Shown here piece after piece: positions 23,966-32,310 of a DNA stretch of 64,000 nucleotides. Source of the DNA: a bacterium (GTDB lineage: Bacteria > SZUA-79 > Acidulodesulfobacterales > Acidulodesulfobacteraceae); NCBI GenBank assembly GCA_021777135.1, contig JAJYDX010000001.1, positions 524,947 to 588,946 on the forward strand, given 5' to 3'. The translations under genes and the position numbers were made by a program. Under the pieces are notes generated by a model, which saw nothing but the letters and a program-made list of their open reading frames with translations, was not told the DNA's origin and made no database searches. Numbering within the stretch: position 1 is the stretch's first letter; each line of letters starts with the position of its first letter.

Positions 23966-24967
23966 ATGAGCCTAGAGATTAAAAATTTTACAGTGGAACT
24001 TCGCAAGGATAATGCTAGTTCTATTAACGTAACTGATGATTTATATTTAAAGGTTGATGAAGGAGAGGTAGTTTCGGTAGTAGGGGAGTCCGGAAGCGGT
24101 AAATCTTTTTTGGGACTGTCTATTTTAAGGCTTAATCCTTCGCATATTTCAAATATTATTTCCGGTGAAGTTAAAATAAGATGCAAATCGCAGAATGAAG
24201 AAATAGACATTATGAAACTTGAGCCTGAAAAACTCATTGGAGTCAGAGGCAGGCTAATATCCATGATATTTCAGGATCCGAATACGTCTTTAAATCCAGT
24301 TATGAAAATAGGAGAACAGATAACTGAAGCTATACTGGCGCATAAAAAAATCCCTAAAAAAGAAGCTAAAGATATAGCTATTTCATATCTGGACTCTATG
24401 AATATAGACGGAAAATCAAGATTTGCTTCTTATCCATATGAATTATCAGGAGGAATGAGACAGAGGGTTATGATTGCTATGGCAATGGTTTTAAACCCTT
24501 GTTTTTTGATAGCCGACGAGCCTACGACCGCTTTAGACGTTACGACCTCTCTTCAGGTTTTAAAACTCATAGGAAATATAAGGAAAAAATCTAATATAGG
24601 TGTGATTTTCATAACCCATGATCTCACCATAGCGAAAAGCATATCCGACAGAACCTATGTATTTTATGCCGGACATGTTATGGAATCAGGAAACACAGAG
24701 GATTTAATAAATAATCCTATGCATCCTTATACTTTTTCTTTAATTAAAAGCGTTCCATCTTTGTCTGCGGATTATGTTCCGAAACAAAAACTTTTTACTA
24801 TACCAGGTTTTCTCAAAAAAGACGATTTTAGCAAAGGTAAGTGCAGGTTTTATTCCAGATGCTTTAAAAGAGACGATGAATGTTTAAGAGATATACCGCT
24901 TAAAAGCTTTACGGATTCAGGACAAGAAGCAAGATACGTAAGATGTATAAAAGTAAACAATGTGTAA
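23966..24967 (+). CDS. Oligopeptide/dipeptide-type ABC transporter ATPase (DppD/OppD-like)
   Basis: A 333-residue ATPase that would drive peptide, nickel or similar solute uptake. Walker A is GESGSGKS, the signature is LSGGMRQRV and Walker B is LIADEPTTALDVT. The C-terminal region holds the extension of the Opp/Dpp family with cysteines (CRFYSRC, DECLRD, RCIKV) that bind an iron-sulfur cluster in relatives. It is followed by the partner ATPase after 15 bases. No permease or solute-binding gene is nearby, so the substrate is unknown. Confidence 0.92.
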   Translation: MSLEIKNFTVELRKDNASSINVTDDLYLKVDEGEVVSVVGESGSGKSFLGLSILRLNPSHISNIISGEVKIRCKSQNEEIDIMKLEPEKLIGVRGRLISMIFQDPNTSLNPVMKIGEQITEAILAHKKIPKKEAKDIAISYLDSMNIDGKSRFASYPYELSGGMRQRVMIAMAMVLNPCFLIADEPTTALDVTTSLQVLKLIGNIRKKSNIGVIFITHDLTIAKSISDRTYVFYAGHVMESGNTEDLINNPMHPYTFSLIKSVPSLSADYVPKQKLFTIPGFLKKDDFSKGKCRFYSRCFKRDDECLRDIPLKSFTDSGQEARYVRCIKVNNV

Positions 24968-24982
24968 TTTATTAATAAAAAT

Positions 24983-25795
24983 ATGGACAAAAATATAATT
25001 TTATCCGTCTCTAATCTTTCCAAACACTATAAATATTACAAAACATTATTCGATATTAAAAAAAACGTAGTTAAAGCCGTTGACGAGGTATCTTTTGACA
25101 TATTTAAAAATGAAATATTTGCGGTAGTAGGGGAAACCGGATGCGGTAAATCTACGCTATCAAAGTTGCTTTTGGGGCTGACCGAAAAAACATCAGGAGA
25201 GATATATTTCAAAGGCGAGATTCTTGATTATGGAATTAAAAAAAAGGATTTTAGAAAACAAATACAGATACTTTTTCAGGATCCATATTCATCGCTTAAT
25301 CCTAAAAAAAAGATTTATAAATTAATATCTTACCAGGCGGTTAAGAACGGCATTATTAAAAACAGGCACAAGGACAGAGTAGATTTTTCTGCAGAACAGC
25401 TTAAAAAAGTAGGGTTGCCTGAGAGTACCGCTTTAGATTACCCTCATATGCTTTCGGGCGGACAAAGGCAGAGGGTTGGAATAGCAAGATGTCTTTCGGT
25501 AAATCCGGAACTACTTATTCTAGACGAACCTGTTTCCGCTTTAGACGTCTCAATATCCGCACAAATTTTAAATCTTTTGATGGATTTACAGAAGAAAAAC
25601 GGTATAAGTTATATATTTATTACACACGATTTAAAATTAGTCAGACATCTTGCTGACAGGGTTTGTGTAATGTTCGGCGGAAAAATAATGGAGATTGCTA
25701 AAACAGAAGATTTTTTTAACTCTCCCATGCACCCGTATTCAAAAACCCTTTTAGAATCTATGAATTATATGTCATTTACTCGTCGGAATCTTTAA
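24983..25795 (+). CDS. Oligopeptide/dipeptide-type ABC transporter ATPase (DppF/OppF-like)
   Basis: The second ATPase of the pair, 270 residues. Walker A is GETGCGKST, the Q-loop region is LFQDPYSSLNP, the signature is LSGGQRQRVG and Walker B is LLILDEPVSALDVS. It is shorter than the common 320-residue DppF and lacks most of the C-terminal oligopeptide extension. It overlaps the end of the convergent dksA-like gene by 20 bases. With the preceding gene it would make the ATPase heterodimer of an importer whose membrane subunits are elsewhere. Confidence 0.9.
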   Translation: MDKNIILSVSNLSKHYKYYKTLFDIKKNVVKAVDEVSFDIFKNEIFAVVGETGCGKSTLSKLLLGLTEKTSGEIYFKGEILDYGIKKKDFRKQIQILFQDPYSSLNPKKKIYKLISYQAVKNGIIKNRHKDRVDFSAEQLKKVGLPESTALDYPHMLSGGQRQRVGIARCLSVNPELLILDEPVSALDVSISAQILNLLMDLQKKNGISYIFITHDLKLVRHLADRVCVMFGGKIMEIAKTEDFFNSPMHPYSKTLLESMNYMSFTRRNL

Positions 25796-26255
25796 ACGCT
25801 TCGTCCCCTTCCATCAATGAAAGCGTACTCAGGTGGTCTATATAGTCTTCGCTCATCTTTTTCTTTTCTTCTTCTTCAACTCTTGACTGACAGTTTATAC
25901 ACAGGTTGGAATAAGGTATAATCTTAAGCCTTTTCTTTGAAATAGGTTCTCCGCATTCATCGCATATTCCATAAGTGCCCTCTTTAATTTTTAAAAGAGC
26001 ATTGTCTATTTCCCTGACTTTTTTTCTTTCCCTGTCTCCAAGCATATAAGACAATTCACGGTCTCTTTCACTTGAAGCTATATCGTAATTATCCCCGCGG
26101 TATTCAGTCGAGTCTTTTGAGGAACCTTCTTTTATGCCTGCGTCGATCTCCTTAAAAATATCTTTTTTCATTTTAACCAGGGTCTGGTTGGCAGATTCTA
26201 TTTCGGCCGGCGAAAATGTATGTTCATCGTTATTTTCTCTATTTTTATTTTTCAT
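25776..26255 (-). CDS. DksA/TraR-family zinc-finger protein
   Basis: A 159-residue protein with an N-terminal coiled coil and a C4 zinc finger, CDECGEPISKKRLKIIPYSNLC followed by CQSRVE. In the family, DksA binds RNA polymerase through its secondary channel and, with ppGpp, controls stable-RNA and amino-acid promoters. The coiled-coil tip residues that matter for DksA are not obvious here, so a shorter TraR- or YteA-like role is possible. A GGAGG ribosome site lies upstream. It converges with dppF and is divergent from dgt. Confidence 0.88.
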   Translation of the reverse strand: MKNKNRENNDEHTFSPAEIESANQTLVKMKKDIFKEIDAGIKEGSSKDSTEYRGDNYDIASSERDRELSYMLGDRERKKVREIDNALLKIKEGTYGICDECGEPISKKRLKIIPYSNLCINCQSRVEEEEKKKMSEDYIDHLSTLSLMEGDEAFKDSDE

Positions 26256-26293
26256 ATTTAAAAGCCTCCGTTATGATATATATTTTTATTTTA

Positions 26294-26330
26294 CAATGGG
26301 GAACATTTCGGATATACCCCTTGTCTTTTT
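26294..26330 (+). terminator. Hairpin with T-tract ahead of dgt
   Basis: CAATGGGG (26294-26301) can pair with CCCCTTG (26317-26323) with one bulged base, followed by TCTTTTT. On the plus strand this looks like an intrinsic terminator. No complete plus-strand gene ends just before it, so it may act on read-through from dppF or as an attenuator for dgt. Confidence 0.4.
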
Positions 26331-26408
26331 AAAAAATTTTGAATAGTATATATTTAAATAGATTTAAAAGCAAGATTAAAAGTTAGCGGGAATTAAGGAG
26401 ACCTTTTA

Positions 26409-27896
26409 ATGAATAAAAAAAGAGTTTTCGATTACGGATATGCAGGTAAAGAAAAAAAAGAAGAGGGCGTCAGGACTTCTTCTCAGATAGATAGAGACAG
26501 GATAATACATTCTAGCGCATTCAGGAGAATGAGAAATAAAACGCAAGTTTTTGGAGTTTTTACGCTAGATTATTACAGGACCAGGCTTACGCATTCCCTT
26601 GAAGTGTCACAGATTGCAAGGGCAATAACTTCTATTTTAAATAAAAAATACCAATTAAATATAGATATTGACCTCGTTGAAGCGATTTCTCTGGCGCATG
26701 ATATAGGGCATCCCCCGTTTGGGCATCTTGGGGAGTTCATTATAAACGAAGAACTTAAGAAAGCTACGGGTGGAAAATTAGGATTTGAGGCAAACGCACA
26801 GAACATAAGAATACTTGATTTCTTGGAAAAAAAGTTTTACGATCCAAAAAAAAATAAGATATATGGAATCAACCCGTCTCTTAAAACTATTGACGGAATT
26901 TTAAAATATAAAATTCCGTATTCTTTATCAGATAAAAATAAACATTTTATTTACGATAACGATATATTTATTCTTGAGAAACTTCACGGAAAGGATTTTA
27001 TAAATTATTTAAAGAAATATTCGGCATTTTTAAACGACACAAAAAATAAAAAAACAAAAGAGATTTTTTTTGAATTTTCTAGATGTATAGAATGTCAAAT
27101 ATTAAACGCAGCAGATGATATAGCTTATGCTACGCATGACATAGAAGACGGCGTGGAATCCAAACTTATTGACATAGGAGGACATTTTAAAGTAAATAAA
27201 TATCTAAAAGAAAGCGGACGTTTTGGAAAGGATTCTATTAATAAAATAGCCGAGCAGGTAGATAATTTCTTTTTTAATCTTAGGAATATTTTTAAAGTTT
27301 CAGAAAACAAAGAAACGTGGAGTATGAACGATGCTGTCAGCCGCCAAAACTCTATGCGGCATATAAAAGTCAAAACAGACCTGAAAGAATTTTTTTCAAA
27401 TTATATTTCAAAATTTATTTTAAATATAGATTTAGAGAAAAGGTATGAAGGCATTGGAAATCTTGGATTAAGTTTGAGGTCTAAAGATAAAGATTTTATA
27501 TCTGGTATTCCGATAAATTTAGGGGATGATTCATATAAATATGGTATTGTATGGAAAAACGGGGTAAATTTGGAAATTAGCGCGTTAAAGCAAATTTCTT
27601 ACAGACTTGTTATGGAAAATAGGGAAATACTTTTAAACAGATATAAAGCCGAAAATATTATAAGGAAGCTTTTTTGCGTTTTTTCCGATTTTAAAAATAT
27701 CAAACTCTATCCTGACGACTTTCAAGAGCTTTACGAGTTTGGATTTTATGACTGTTTTGGAAAGAATAAAAACGAAAAAACTGGTTTTCTGGTAATGTGC
27801 GCCGATTATATTGGCGGAATGACTGATATGTATGCGATGAAGCTGTATTCATCGCTGTTCAACGAAAGGAATTTTTCAGATATACCGCATGCATAA
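26409..27896 (+). CDS. dgt: Deoxyguanosinetriphosphate triphosphohydrolase-like HD protein
   Basis: Hydrolyses dNTPs to nucleosides and triphosphate. The 495-residue protein has the conserved start with SSAFRRMRNKTQVF (an R-rich block shared with dGTPases), the RLTHSLEVSQIAR segment, and the HD metal site AHDIGHPPFGHLGE (about 98-111). The C-terminal part contains ADDIAYATHDIED, which gives further metal ligands. Whether it prefers dGTP or other dNTPs cannot be told. An AAGGAG ribosome site lies nine bases ahead of the ATG. It converges on gmhA with a gap of only four bases. Confidence 0.93.
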   Translation: MNKKRVFDYGYAGKEKKEEGVRTSSQIDRDRIIHSSAFRRMRNKTQVFGVFTLDYYRTRLTHSLEVSQIARAITSILNKKYQLNIDIDLVEAISLAHDIGHPPFGHLGEFIINEELKKATGGKLGFEANAQNIRILDFLEKKFYDPKKNKIYGINPSLKTIDGILKYKIPYSLSDKNKHFIYDNDIFILEKLHGKDFINYLKKYSAFLNDTKNKKTKEIFFEFSRCIECQILNAADDIAYATHDIEDGVESKLIDIGGHFKVNKYLKESGRFGKDSINKIAEQVDNFFFNLRNIFKVSENKETWSMNDAVSRQNSMRHIKVKTDLKEFFSNYISKFILNIDLEKRYEGIGNLGLSLRSKDKDFISGIPINLGDDSYKYGIVWKNGVNLEISALKQISYRLVMENREILLNRYKAENIIRKLFCVFSDFKNIKLYPDDFQELYEFGFYDCFGKNKNEKTGFLVMCADYIGGMTDMYAMKLYSSLFNERNFSDIPHA

Positions 27897-27900
27897 ATTA

Positions 27901-28479
27901 CTAAAACAAACTGTTTTCAACTATTTCGCATATAATATGCGCTATTAAAATGTGATTCTCTTGAATTCTTGGCGTGTCTTCGGATGGAACCCTGATAAGT
28001 AGTTCGCATGTCATAGATTCCGCCATTTTTCCGCCATTTATGCCTGTAAAGCCTATTATTCTCATGCCTATATTTTTCGCAGTATTTATTGCAGATAAAA
28101 TATTTTTAGAATTTCCTGAAGTCGATATTCCCCAGAAAATGTCGCCTTTTTTTGCGTTTGCTTCAAGCTGGCGCGAAAATACATTCGAAAAATCATAATC
28201 GTTTGCTATCGCGGTAAGGTTTGAAGTATTTACAGTAAGGCTCTCTGCCGCAAGCGCTTTTCTCTCTTTGTAAAATCTCGAAACAAGTTCTGCTGCTATA
28301 TGCTGGGCATCTGCCGCCGAGCCGCCGTTTCCAGCAATAAAAACTTTTCCCCCGTTATCGTATGCCGAAATAATAATATTAGATATTTTTTCAATGGTTT
28401 TTAAAATTTCATTGTCGTTAGATGTCAAATCTAATATTTTTTTTGCGTCCGCGAACCTTTTTTCTATTATATTTTTCAT
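27901..28479 (-). CDS. gmhA: Phosphoheptose isomerase (SIS domain)
   Basis: Isomerises sedoheptulose 7-phosphate to D-glycero-D-manno-heptose 7-phosphate, the first step to lipopolysaccharide core heptose. The 192-residue SIS-domain protein carries the family block KVFIAGNGGSAADAQHIAAEL (about 41-61) and the metal and substrate motif SGNSKNIL. A zinc histidine cluster appears near the C-terminus (ENHILIAHIICE). It is the last gene of a minus-strand run that begins with purH. Its presence supports a Gram-negative outer membrane. Confidence 0.93.
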   Translation of the reverse strand: MKNIIEKRFADAKKILDLTSNDNEILKTIEKISNIIISAYDNGGKVFIAGNGGSAADAQHIAAELVSRFYKERKALAAESLTVNTSNLTAIANDYDFSNVFSRQLEANAKKGDIFWGISTSGNSKNILSAINTAKNIGMRIIGFTGINGGKMAESMTCELLIRVPSEDTPRIQENHILIAHIICEIVENSLF

Positions 28480-28497
28480 TTTAATATATCCCTATGG

Positions 28498-28986
28498 TCA
28501 TTTTTTATTAAGCTCTTCATCTGCTTTTATTACAGATTCGGACATTTCTTTTCTGTATTGTTTAAGTTTTTCCGTCAAAGCTCCATCCGATAATGCGAGA
28601 ATGGATAAGGCTAAAAGGGCGGCGTTAACGCATCCGCTCTTACCTATCGCTGTGGTGGCTACTGGTATTCCTCCGGGCATTTGAACTATTGACATAAGGC
28701 TGTCTAGTCCGTTAAGGGCAGATGCGTTAAGAGGAACGCCTATAACTGGAAGAACTGTCATTGCCGCAATAACCCCCGGAAGATGTGCGCTCATACCAGC
28801 GGCCGCGATTATTACTTTTAATTTTTCTTTCTCTGCGGACTCGACGATTTCCATGGTTCTTTTTAGCGTTCTATGAGCAGATGAAATATGAAGTTCATAA
28901 GAAATTCCAAATTTTTTAAGCGTTTCTGTTGTCCCCTCTATGTCATTTAAATCGTTTTTTGAACCTACAAGTATTAAAACATCCAT
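28498..28986 (-). CDS. purE: N5-carboxyaminoimidazole ribonucleotide mutase
   Basis: Catalyses the carboxyl shift giving 4-carboxy-AIR in purine synthesis. At 162 residues it is the usual small octameric enzyme. The GSKNDL N-terminal phosphate loop, SAHRTLKRT (about 41-49), AAAGMSAHLPGV and the GIPVATTAIG segment are typical. Class I enzymes need PurK to make the carbamate; no purK lies here, so class cannot be decided from the window. It follows mtnP by 44 bases in the purH-purD run. Confidence 0.95.
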   Translation of the reverse strand: MDVLILVGSKNDLNDIEGTTETLKKFGISYELHISSAHRTLKRTMEIVESAEKEKLKVIIAAAGMSAHLPGVIAAMTVLPVIGVPLNASALNGLDSLMSIVQMPGGIPVATTAIGKSGCVNAALLALSILALSDGALTEKLKQYRKEMSESVIKADEELNKK

Positions 28987-29030
28987 ATGTTTCCTCCATT
29001 TTATAAACAGTTGATTCTAATATATTCTTA

Positions 29031-29897
29031 TCAGTCGTATAAATCAAATATAGATAATTTTTTCAGCGTTTCTTCTGGAACATCTTTTTTTGCCGTTACC
29101 AATGATTTTTGTAACGACAAGCCGCAAAAACATTCTTTGTTAGAAAAATCAATTTTGCCGGCAGACTCTTTAATTATATTTTTTGCTTTTTCGGCATTTT
29201 CCAGAAGAATCTTTATTATCATATCGGCTGTGACGTTTTCCTCTTCCTCATGCCAACAGTCGTAATCGGTCGCCATAGCTATGGTAGCATAGCAAAGCTC
29301 TGCTTCTCTCGCAAGCTTTGCTTCGGTTGCGTTAGTCATGCCTATTACGTCCATTCCGTTATTTTTATAAAAGAATGATTCGGCTTTTGTTGAAAATTGA
29401 GGACCTTCTATGCAAAGGTAAGATCCTCCATCGTGAAAAGTGATGCCAAGCGCCTTACATGCGTTTATAACAATCTTACGGAGATATGGACATACTGGTT
29501 CAGCCATGGAAACATGGGCTACAATGCCGTTTCCGAAAAAAGTACTTTTTCTGTTCTTAGTAAAGTCGAAAAACTGGTCTGCTATAACCATATCGCCAGG
29601 TTTAATTTCTTTTTTAAGGCTTCCTACCGCACTTACTGAAATTACTTTTTCGACCCCGGAAACTTTTAAAGCATAGATATTTGCGGCGTAATTTATTTCT
29701 GAAGGGGTAATTTTATGACCCTTGCCGTGTCGGGGCAGAAAAACGATATTTCTGCCGTTTATTTCTCCGAATACGAGATTGTCTGAAGGTTTTCCGAAAG
29801 GAGTGTCCACCGATTCTTCTCTGACGTTTTTTAGCCCATCCATTTGATATAATCCGCTCCCACCTATTATCCCCAGAATATCCGGTTTTCCTCTCAT
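29031..29897 (-). CDS. mtnP: S-methyl-5'-thioadenosine phosphorylase
   Basis: Cleaves methylthioadenosine to adenine and methylthioribose 1-phosphate, recycling adenine and sulfur from polyamine and SAM reactions. The 288-residue protein starts with [14 protein letters not shown], holds [16 protein letters not shown], the substrate block [17 protein letters not shown] and [20 protein letters not shown], and ends with a typical DYDCW. Related purine phosphorylases differ mainly in the base-contact residues, and inosine or guanosine use cannot be excluded. It lies 24 bases after the Sua5/YrdC gene. Confidence 0.92.
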   Translation of the reverse strand: MRGKPDILGIIGGSGLYQMDGLKNVREESVDTPFGKPSDNLVFGEINGRNIVFLPRHGKGHKITPSEINYAANIYALKVSGVEKVISVSAVGSLKKEIKPGDMVIADQFFDFTKNRKSTFFGNGIVAHVSMAEPVCPYLRKIVINACKALGITFHDGGSYLCIEGPQFSTKAESFFYKNNGMDVIGMTNATEAKLAREAELCYATIAMATDYDCWHEEEENVTADMIIKILLENAEKAKNIIKESAGKIDFSNKECFCGLSLQKSLVTAKKDVPEETLKKLSIFDLYD

Positions 29898-29921
29898 ATA
29901 GTCTCCCCCTTTTTAATTTAT

Positions 29922-30575
29922 TTATCCTTTATTTTTTATGGAACATATAAGTCTTTTTCTGATATTGTTATCCCCCTCGCGGATTATTTCTATATCTTTT
30001 TTTTCTATTTTTATTATAGTCGATGAACCGCCGGCAAGTTCTCCGGCATTTACGGCAAAAATATTTATAACGGATTTGGCAGATAATAATTTTTCATTTA
30101 ATTCGTTAAAATCAGAAAAACTTTCTTTTCCCGATATATTTGCGCTAGTAGATATTATGGGAAAATCTATATCTTCAAATAGTCTGGCGACGAAAGGATG
30201 CGGAGAAATTCTGGCGCCAACTGATTCAGAACCAGCGGTAAATAAATAACCGTCCGCGATTTTCTTAGGTTTTAAATTAAAAATAATCGTAAGAGGTCCG
30301 GGCCAAAATTTTGATATGAAATCTTCTTCGCGCCTGTTAACCATTGCAAAATTTAAAAGCATTTTCATATCTTTAACCAAAAAAGGAAGAGGCTTATCCA
30401 TTGACCTCCCCTTTAATTCGTAAATTTTTCTAACGGCTAAATTATCTATGGCATTAGCGCCAAAGGCATAAGAAGTTTCGGTCGGATAGATTATGATGCC
30501 CGAATTCATTAAATGATATTTTATATCTATATAATCGGCATCGCTTATAGAAGTTAAATTATATATTTTCACCAT
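29922..30575 (-). CDS. tsaC: Threonylcarbamoyl-AMP synthase (Sua5/YrdC/YwlC)
   Basis: Makes threonylcarbamoyl-AMP for the t6A modification of tRNAs that read ANN codons. The track start at 30659 overlaps the preceding gene by 82 bases and adds 28 residues with no family resemblance; I prefer the internal ATG at 30575 (MVKIYNLTS), which leaves a two-base gap. The protein has the YrdC core: IIYPTETSYAFGANA with the KGRSMDKPLPFLV segment, and SANISGKE. It has a C-terminal extension like the longer Sua5 or only a short one; the total of 217 residues favours the short YrdC type. Confidence 0.9.
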   Translation of the reverse strand: MVKIYNLTSISDADYIDIKYHLMNSGIIIYPTETSYAFGANAIDNLAVRKIYELKGRSMDKPLPFLVKDMKMLLNFAMVNRREEDFISKFWPGPLTIIFNLKPKKIADGYLFTAGSESVGARISPHPFVARLFEDIDFPIISTSANISGKESFSDFNELNEKLLSAKSVINIFAVNAGELAGGSSTIIKIEKKDIEIIREGDNNIRKRLICSIKNKG

Positions 30576-30577
30576 AT

Positions 30578-31036
30578 TTATTTTTTGTTTTGAGGCATTT
30601 CTTCGTGAGAAGAAACTATTACGTAAACTCCGCAAAGAGTCACGAATATTCCAAACCATCTTAACGGAGGAACAAATTCCCTGAGGGTTAAAGCGGCAAG
30701 TATTACGGTCAGTATTATGCCTATGCTTACAAAGGGATATGCGACGGACAGGTCTATTTTTGATAATACTTTTATCCAGAAAAACATCGATATTAAATAT
30801 AAAAATATTCCAACCGCGACGAATTTATCCGTAAAAATAATAAATAAAATTTTTATAATTCTAATGAAAGCGTTGTAATCATGATATCTAGCAGATGGAA
30901 GCAAATGATGAAGGCTTTGACCTAATTTTTTTAATTTGCTCATCCCGTATTTCATTAACAGCTGGGCTAAAACGCCCATAATAACACTTATTAATAGATT
31001 TATTAATACCTGAGGCTTTAATTTATGGGCGGGCAT
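30578..31036 (-). CDS. Small multidrug-resistance/EamA-type membrane transporter
   Basis: A 152-residue protein with four predicted membrane helices: about 8-27, 60-85, 88-108 and 120-142. The layout and the pattern DLSVAYPFVSIGIILTVILA in helix 3 fit the drug/metabolite (SMR/EamA) superfamily, which in Gram-negatives includes ArnE/ArnF lipid flippases. The loop between helix 1 and helix 2 is longer than in classic SMR pumps. It overlaps the end of purD by 14 bases and is followed by yrdC. The substrate is unknown; a lipid-linked sugar role is only a possibility. Confidence 0.75.
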   Translation of the reverse strand: MPAHKLKPQVLINLLISVIMGVLAQLLMKYGMSKLKKLGQSLHHLLPSARYHDYNAFIRIIKILFIIFTDKFVAVGIFLYLISMFFWIKVLSKIDLSVAYPFVSIGIILTVILAALTLREFVPPLRWFGIFVTLCGVYVIVSSHEEMPQNKK

Positions 31037-32306
31037 AAATTTTCCCTATATCTTTTCTATAGTATTTATTTTCAAAATTAATTTTTTTTGCGATATCATA
31101 AACGGCGCTATTTATTTCCAACTCTTTTCCTCTAGCGCAGATATTTATCACTCTGCCTCCGGTCGTATAATATTTTTCGCCGGTTTTTTTTGTACCCGCG
31201 TGAAAAATAAAATATTCGGCTGATTTCATATGTCCAAGGCATTTAAGTCCGTCGTTAAAAGAAACTTCATATCCTGTTTTGTATTTGTTAGGGTATCCGT
31301 CCGAAGAAAGAACAAGGCAAATAGAATTGCTATTGTCAAAAATTAGTTCGTAATCTTTTAAATTTTCGTTAATTACGCTTAAAAATAAATCCAGAATATC
31401 TGATTCAAGTCTTATAAGTATAGACTGCGTTTCGGGGTCGCCGAATCTTACGTTAAATTCCAAAACGTAAATTTCTTCATTTTGGATCATAAGTCCGGCA
31501 TAAAGTATGCCTTTATATTTTATGCCTTCTTTTTTTAATCCTTCTAGTGTTGGTTCTATAACAGTTTTATTTATTTTATTCGTAAGATTATCGGAAACAT
31601 ATGGGTTTGGGGTTATAGCGCCCATACCCCCGGTATTGTCGCCCGTATCGCCGTCGCCTATTTTTTTATAATCCATGCTGGTAATTAATGGTTTATAAGT
31701 GTTTCCGTCCACGGCTACCATGTAAGACAACTCAAAACCTTCAATAAAGTCTTCTATTATGACCGTTTCTCCGCTATCCCCAAATATTTTCGCGTTAAAA
31801 ATAGAGTCTAACGTGTTTTCGGATTCTTTTATATTTTTAGAAATAAAAACCCCTTTTCCGGCGGCAAGACCGCTTGCCTTGATAACTAACGGATGTTTTT
31901 TGCCGGCAACGAATTTTTGCGCAGTTTGAAAATCTGAAAAGGCTTTATATTCAGCTGTTTTGATGTTATATTTTTTTAGAAAGTCTTTAGAAAATTTTTT
32001 TGAAGATTCTAATAAGGATGCTTTTCTATCCGGTCCGAATATTTTTAACCCTGCCGCTGTAAATTCGTCGACTATACCCATAGAAAGCGGAATTTCCGGA
32101 CCTATAACTGTTAAGTCTATTTTATTTTCCAAAGCGAAAGAAAGAAGTCCTTTTATATCGTCCTGTTTTATGGGAACATTCAAGGCTATTTCAGCAGTTC
32201 CTCCGTTTCCGGGGGCGCAGAATATTTCAGTTTCTTTTTTTGACCTCTTAATGGCAGAGGCTATAGCATTTTCTCTTCCGCCGGAACCTACGATCAATAT
32301 TCTCAT
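31023..32306 (-). CDS. purD: Phosphoribosylamine-glycine ligase
   Basis: Adds glycine to phosphoribosylamine, the second step of purine synthesis. The 427-residue ATP-grasp protein starts with RILIVGSGGRENAIASAIK, has the GPEIPLSMG segment and KASGLAAGKGVF, and the metal site VLEFNVRFGDPETQ. Length is normal and no fused PurM or PurN domain is present. It follows purH by four bases. The overlap of 14 bases with the downstream transporter gene suggests coupled translation. Confidence 0.96.
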   Translation of the reverse strand: MRILIVGSGGRENAIASAIKRSKKETEIFCAPGNGGTAEIALNVPIKQDDIKGLLSFALENKIDLTVIGPEIPLSMGIVDEFTAAGLKIFGPDRKASLLESSKKFSKDFLKKYNIKTAEYKAFSDFQTAQKFVAGKKHPLVIKASGLAAGKGVFISKNIKESENTLDSIFNAKIFGDSGETVIIEDFIEGFELSYMVAVDGNTYKPLITSMDYKKIGDGDTGDNTGGMGAITPNPYVSDNLTNKINKTVIEPTLEGLKKEGIKYKGILYAGLMIQNEEIYVLEFNVRFGDPETQSILIRLESDILDLFLSVINENLKDYELIFDNSNSICLVLSSDGYPNKYKTGYEVSFNDGLKCLGHMKSAEYFIFHAGTKKTGEKYYTTGGRVINICARGKELEINSAVYDIAKKINFENKYYRKDIGKIYARP

Positions 32307-32310
32307 AATT

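Noticed and set aside
30576-30659. N-terminal extension of the Sua5/YrdC gene in the track
   Set aside because: It overlaps the transporter gene by 82 bases and shows no family likeness; the internal ATG at 30575 leaves a clean two-base gap.
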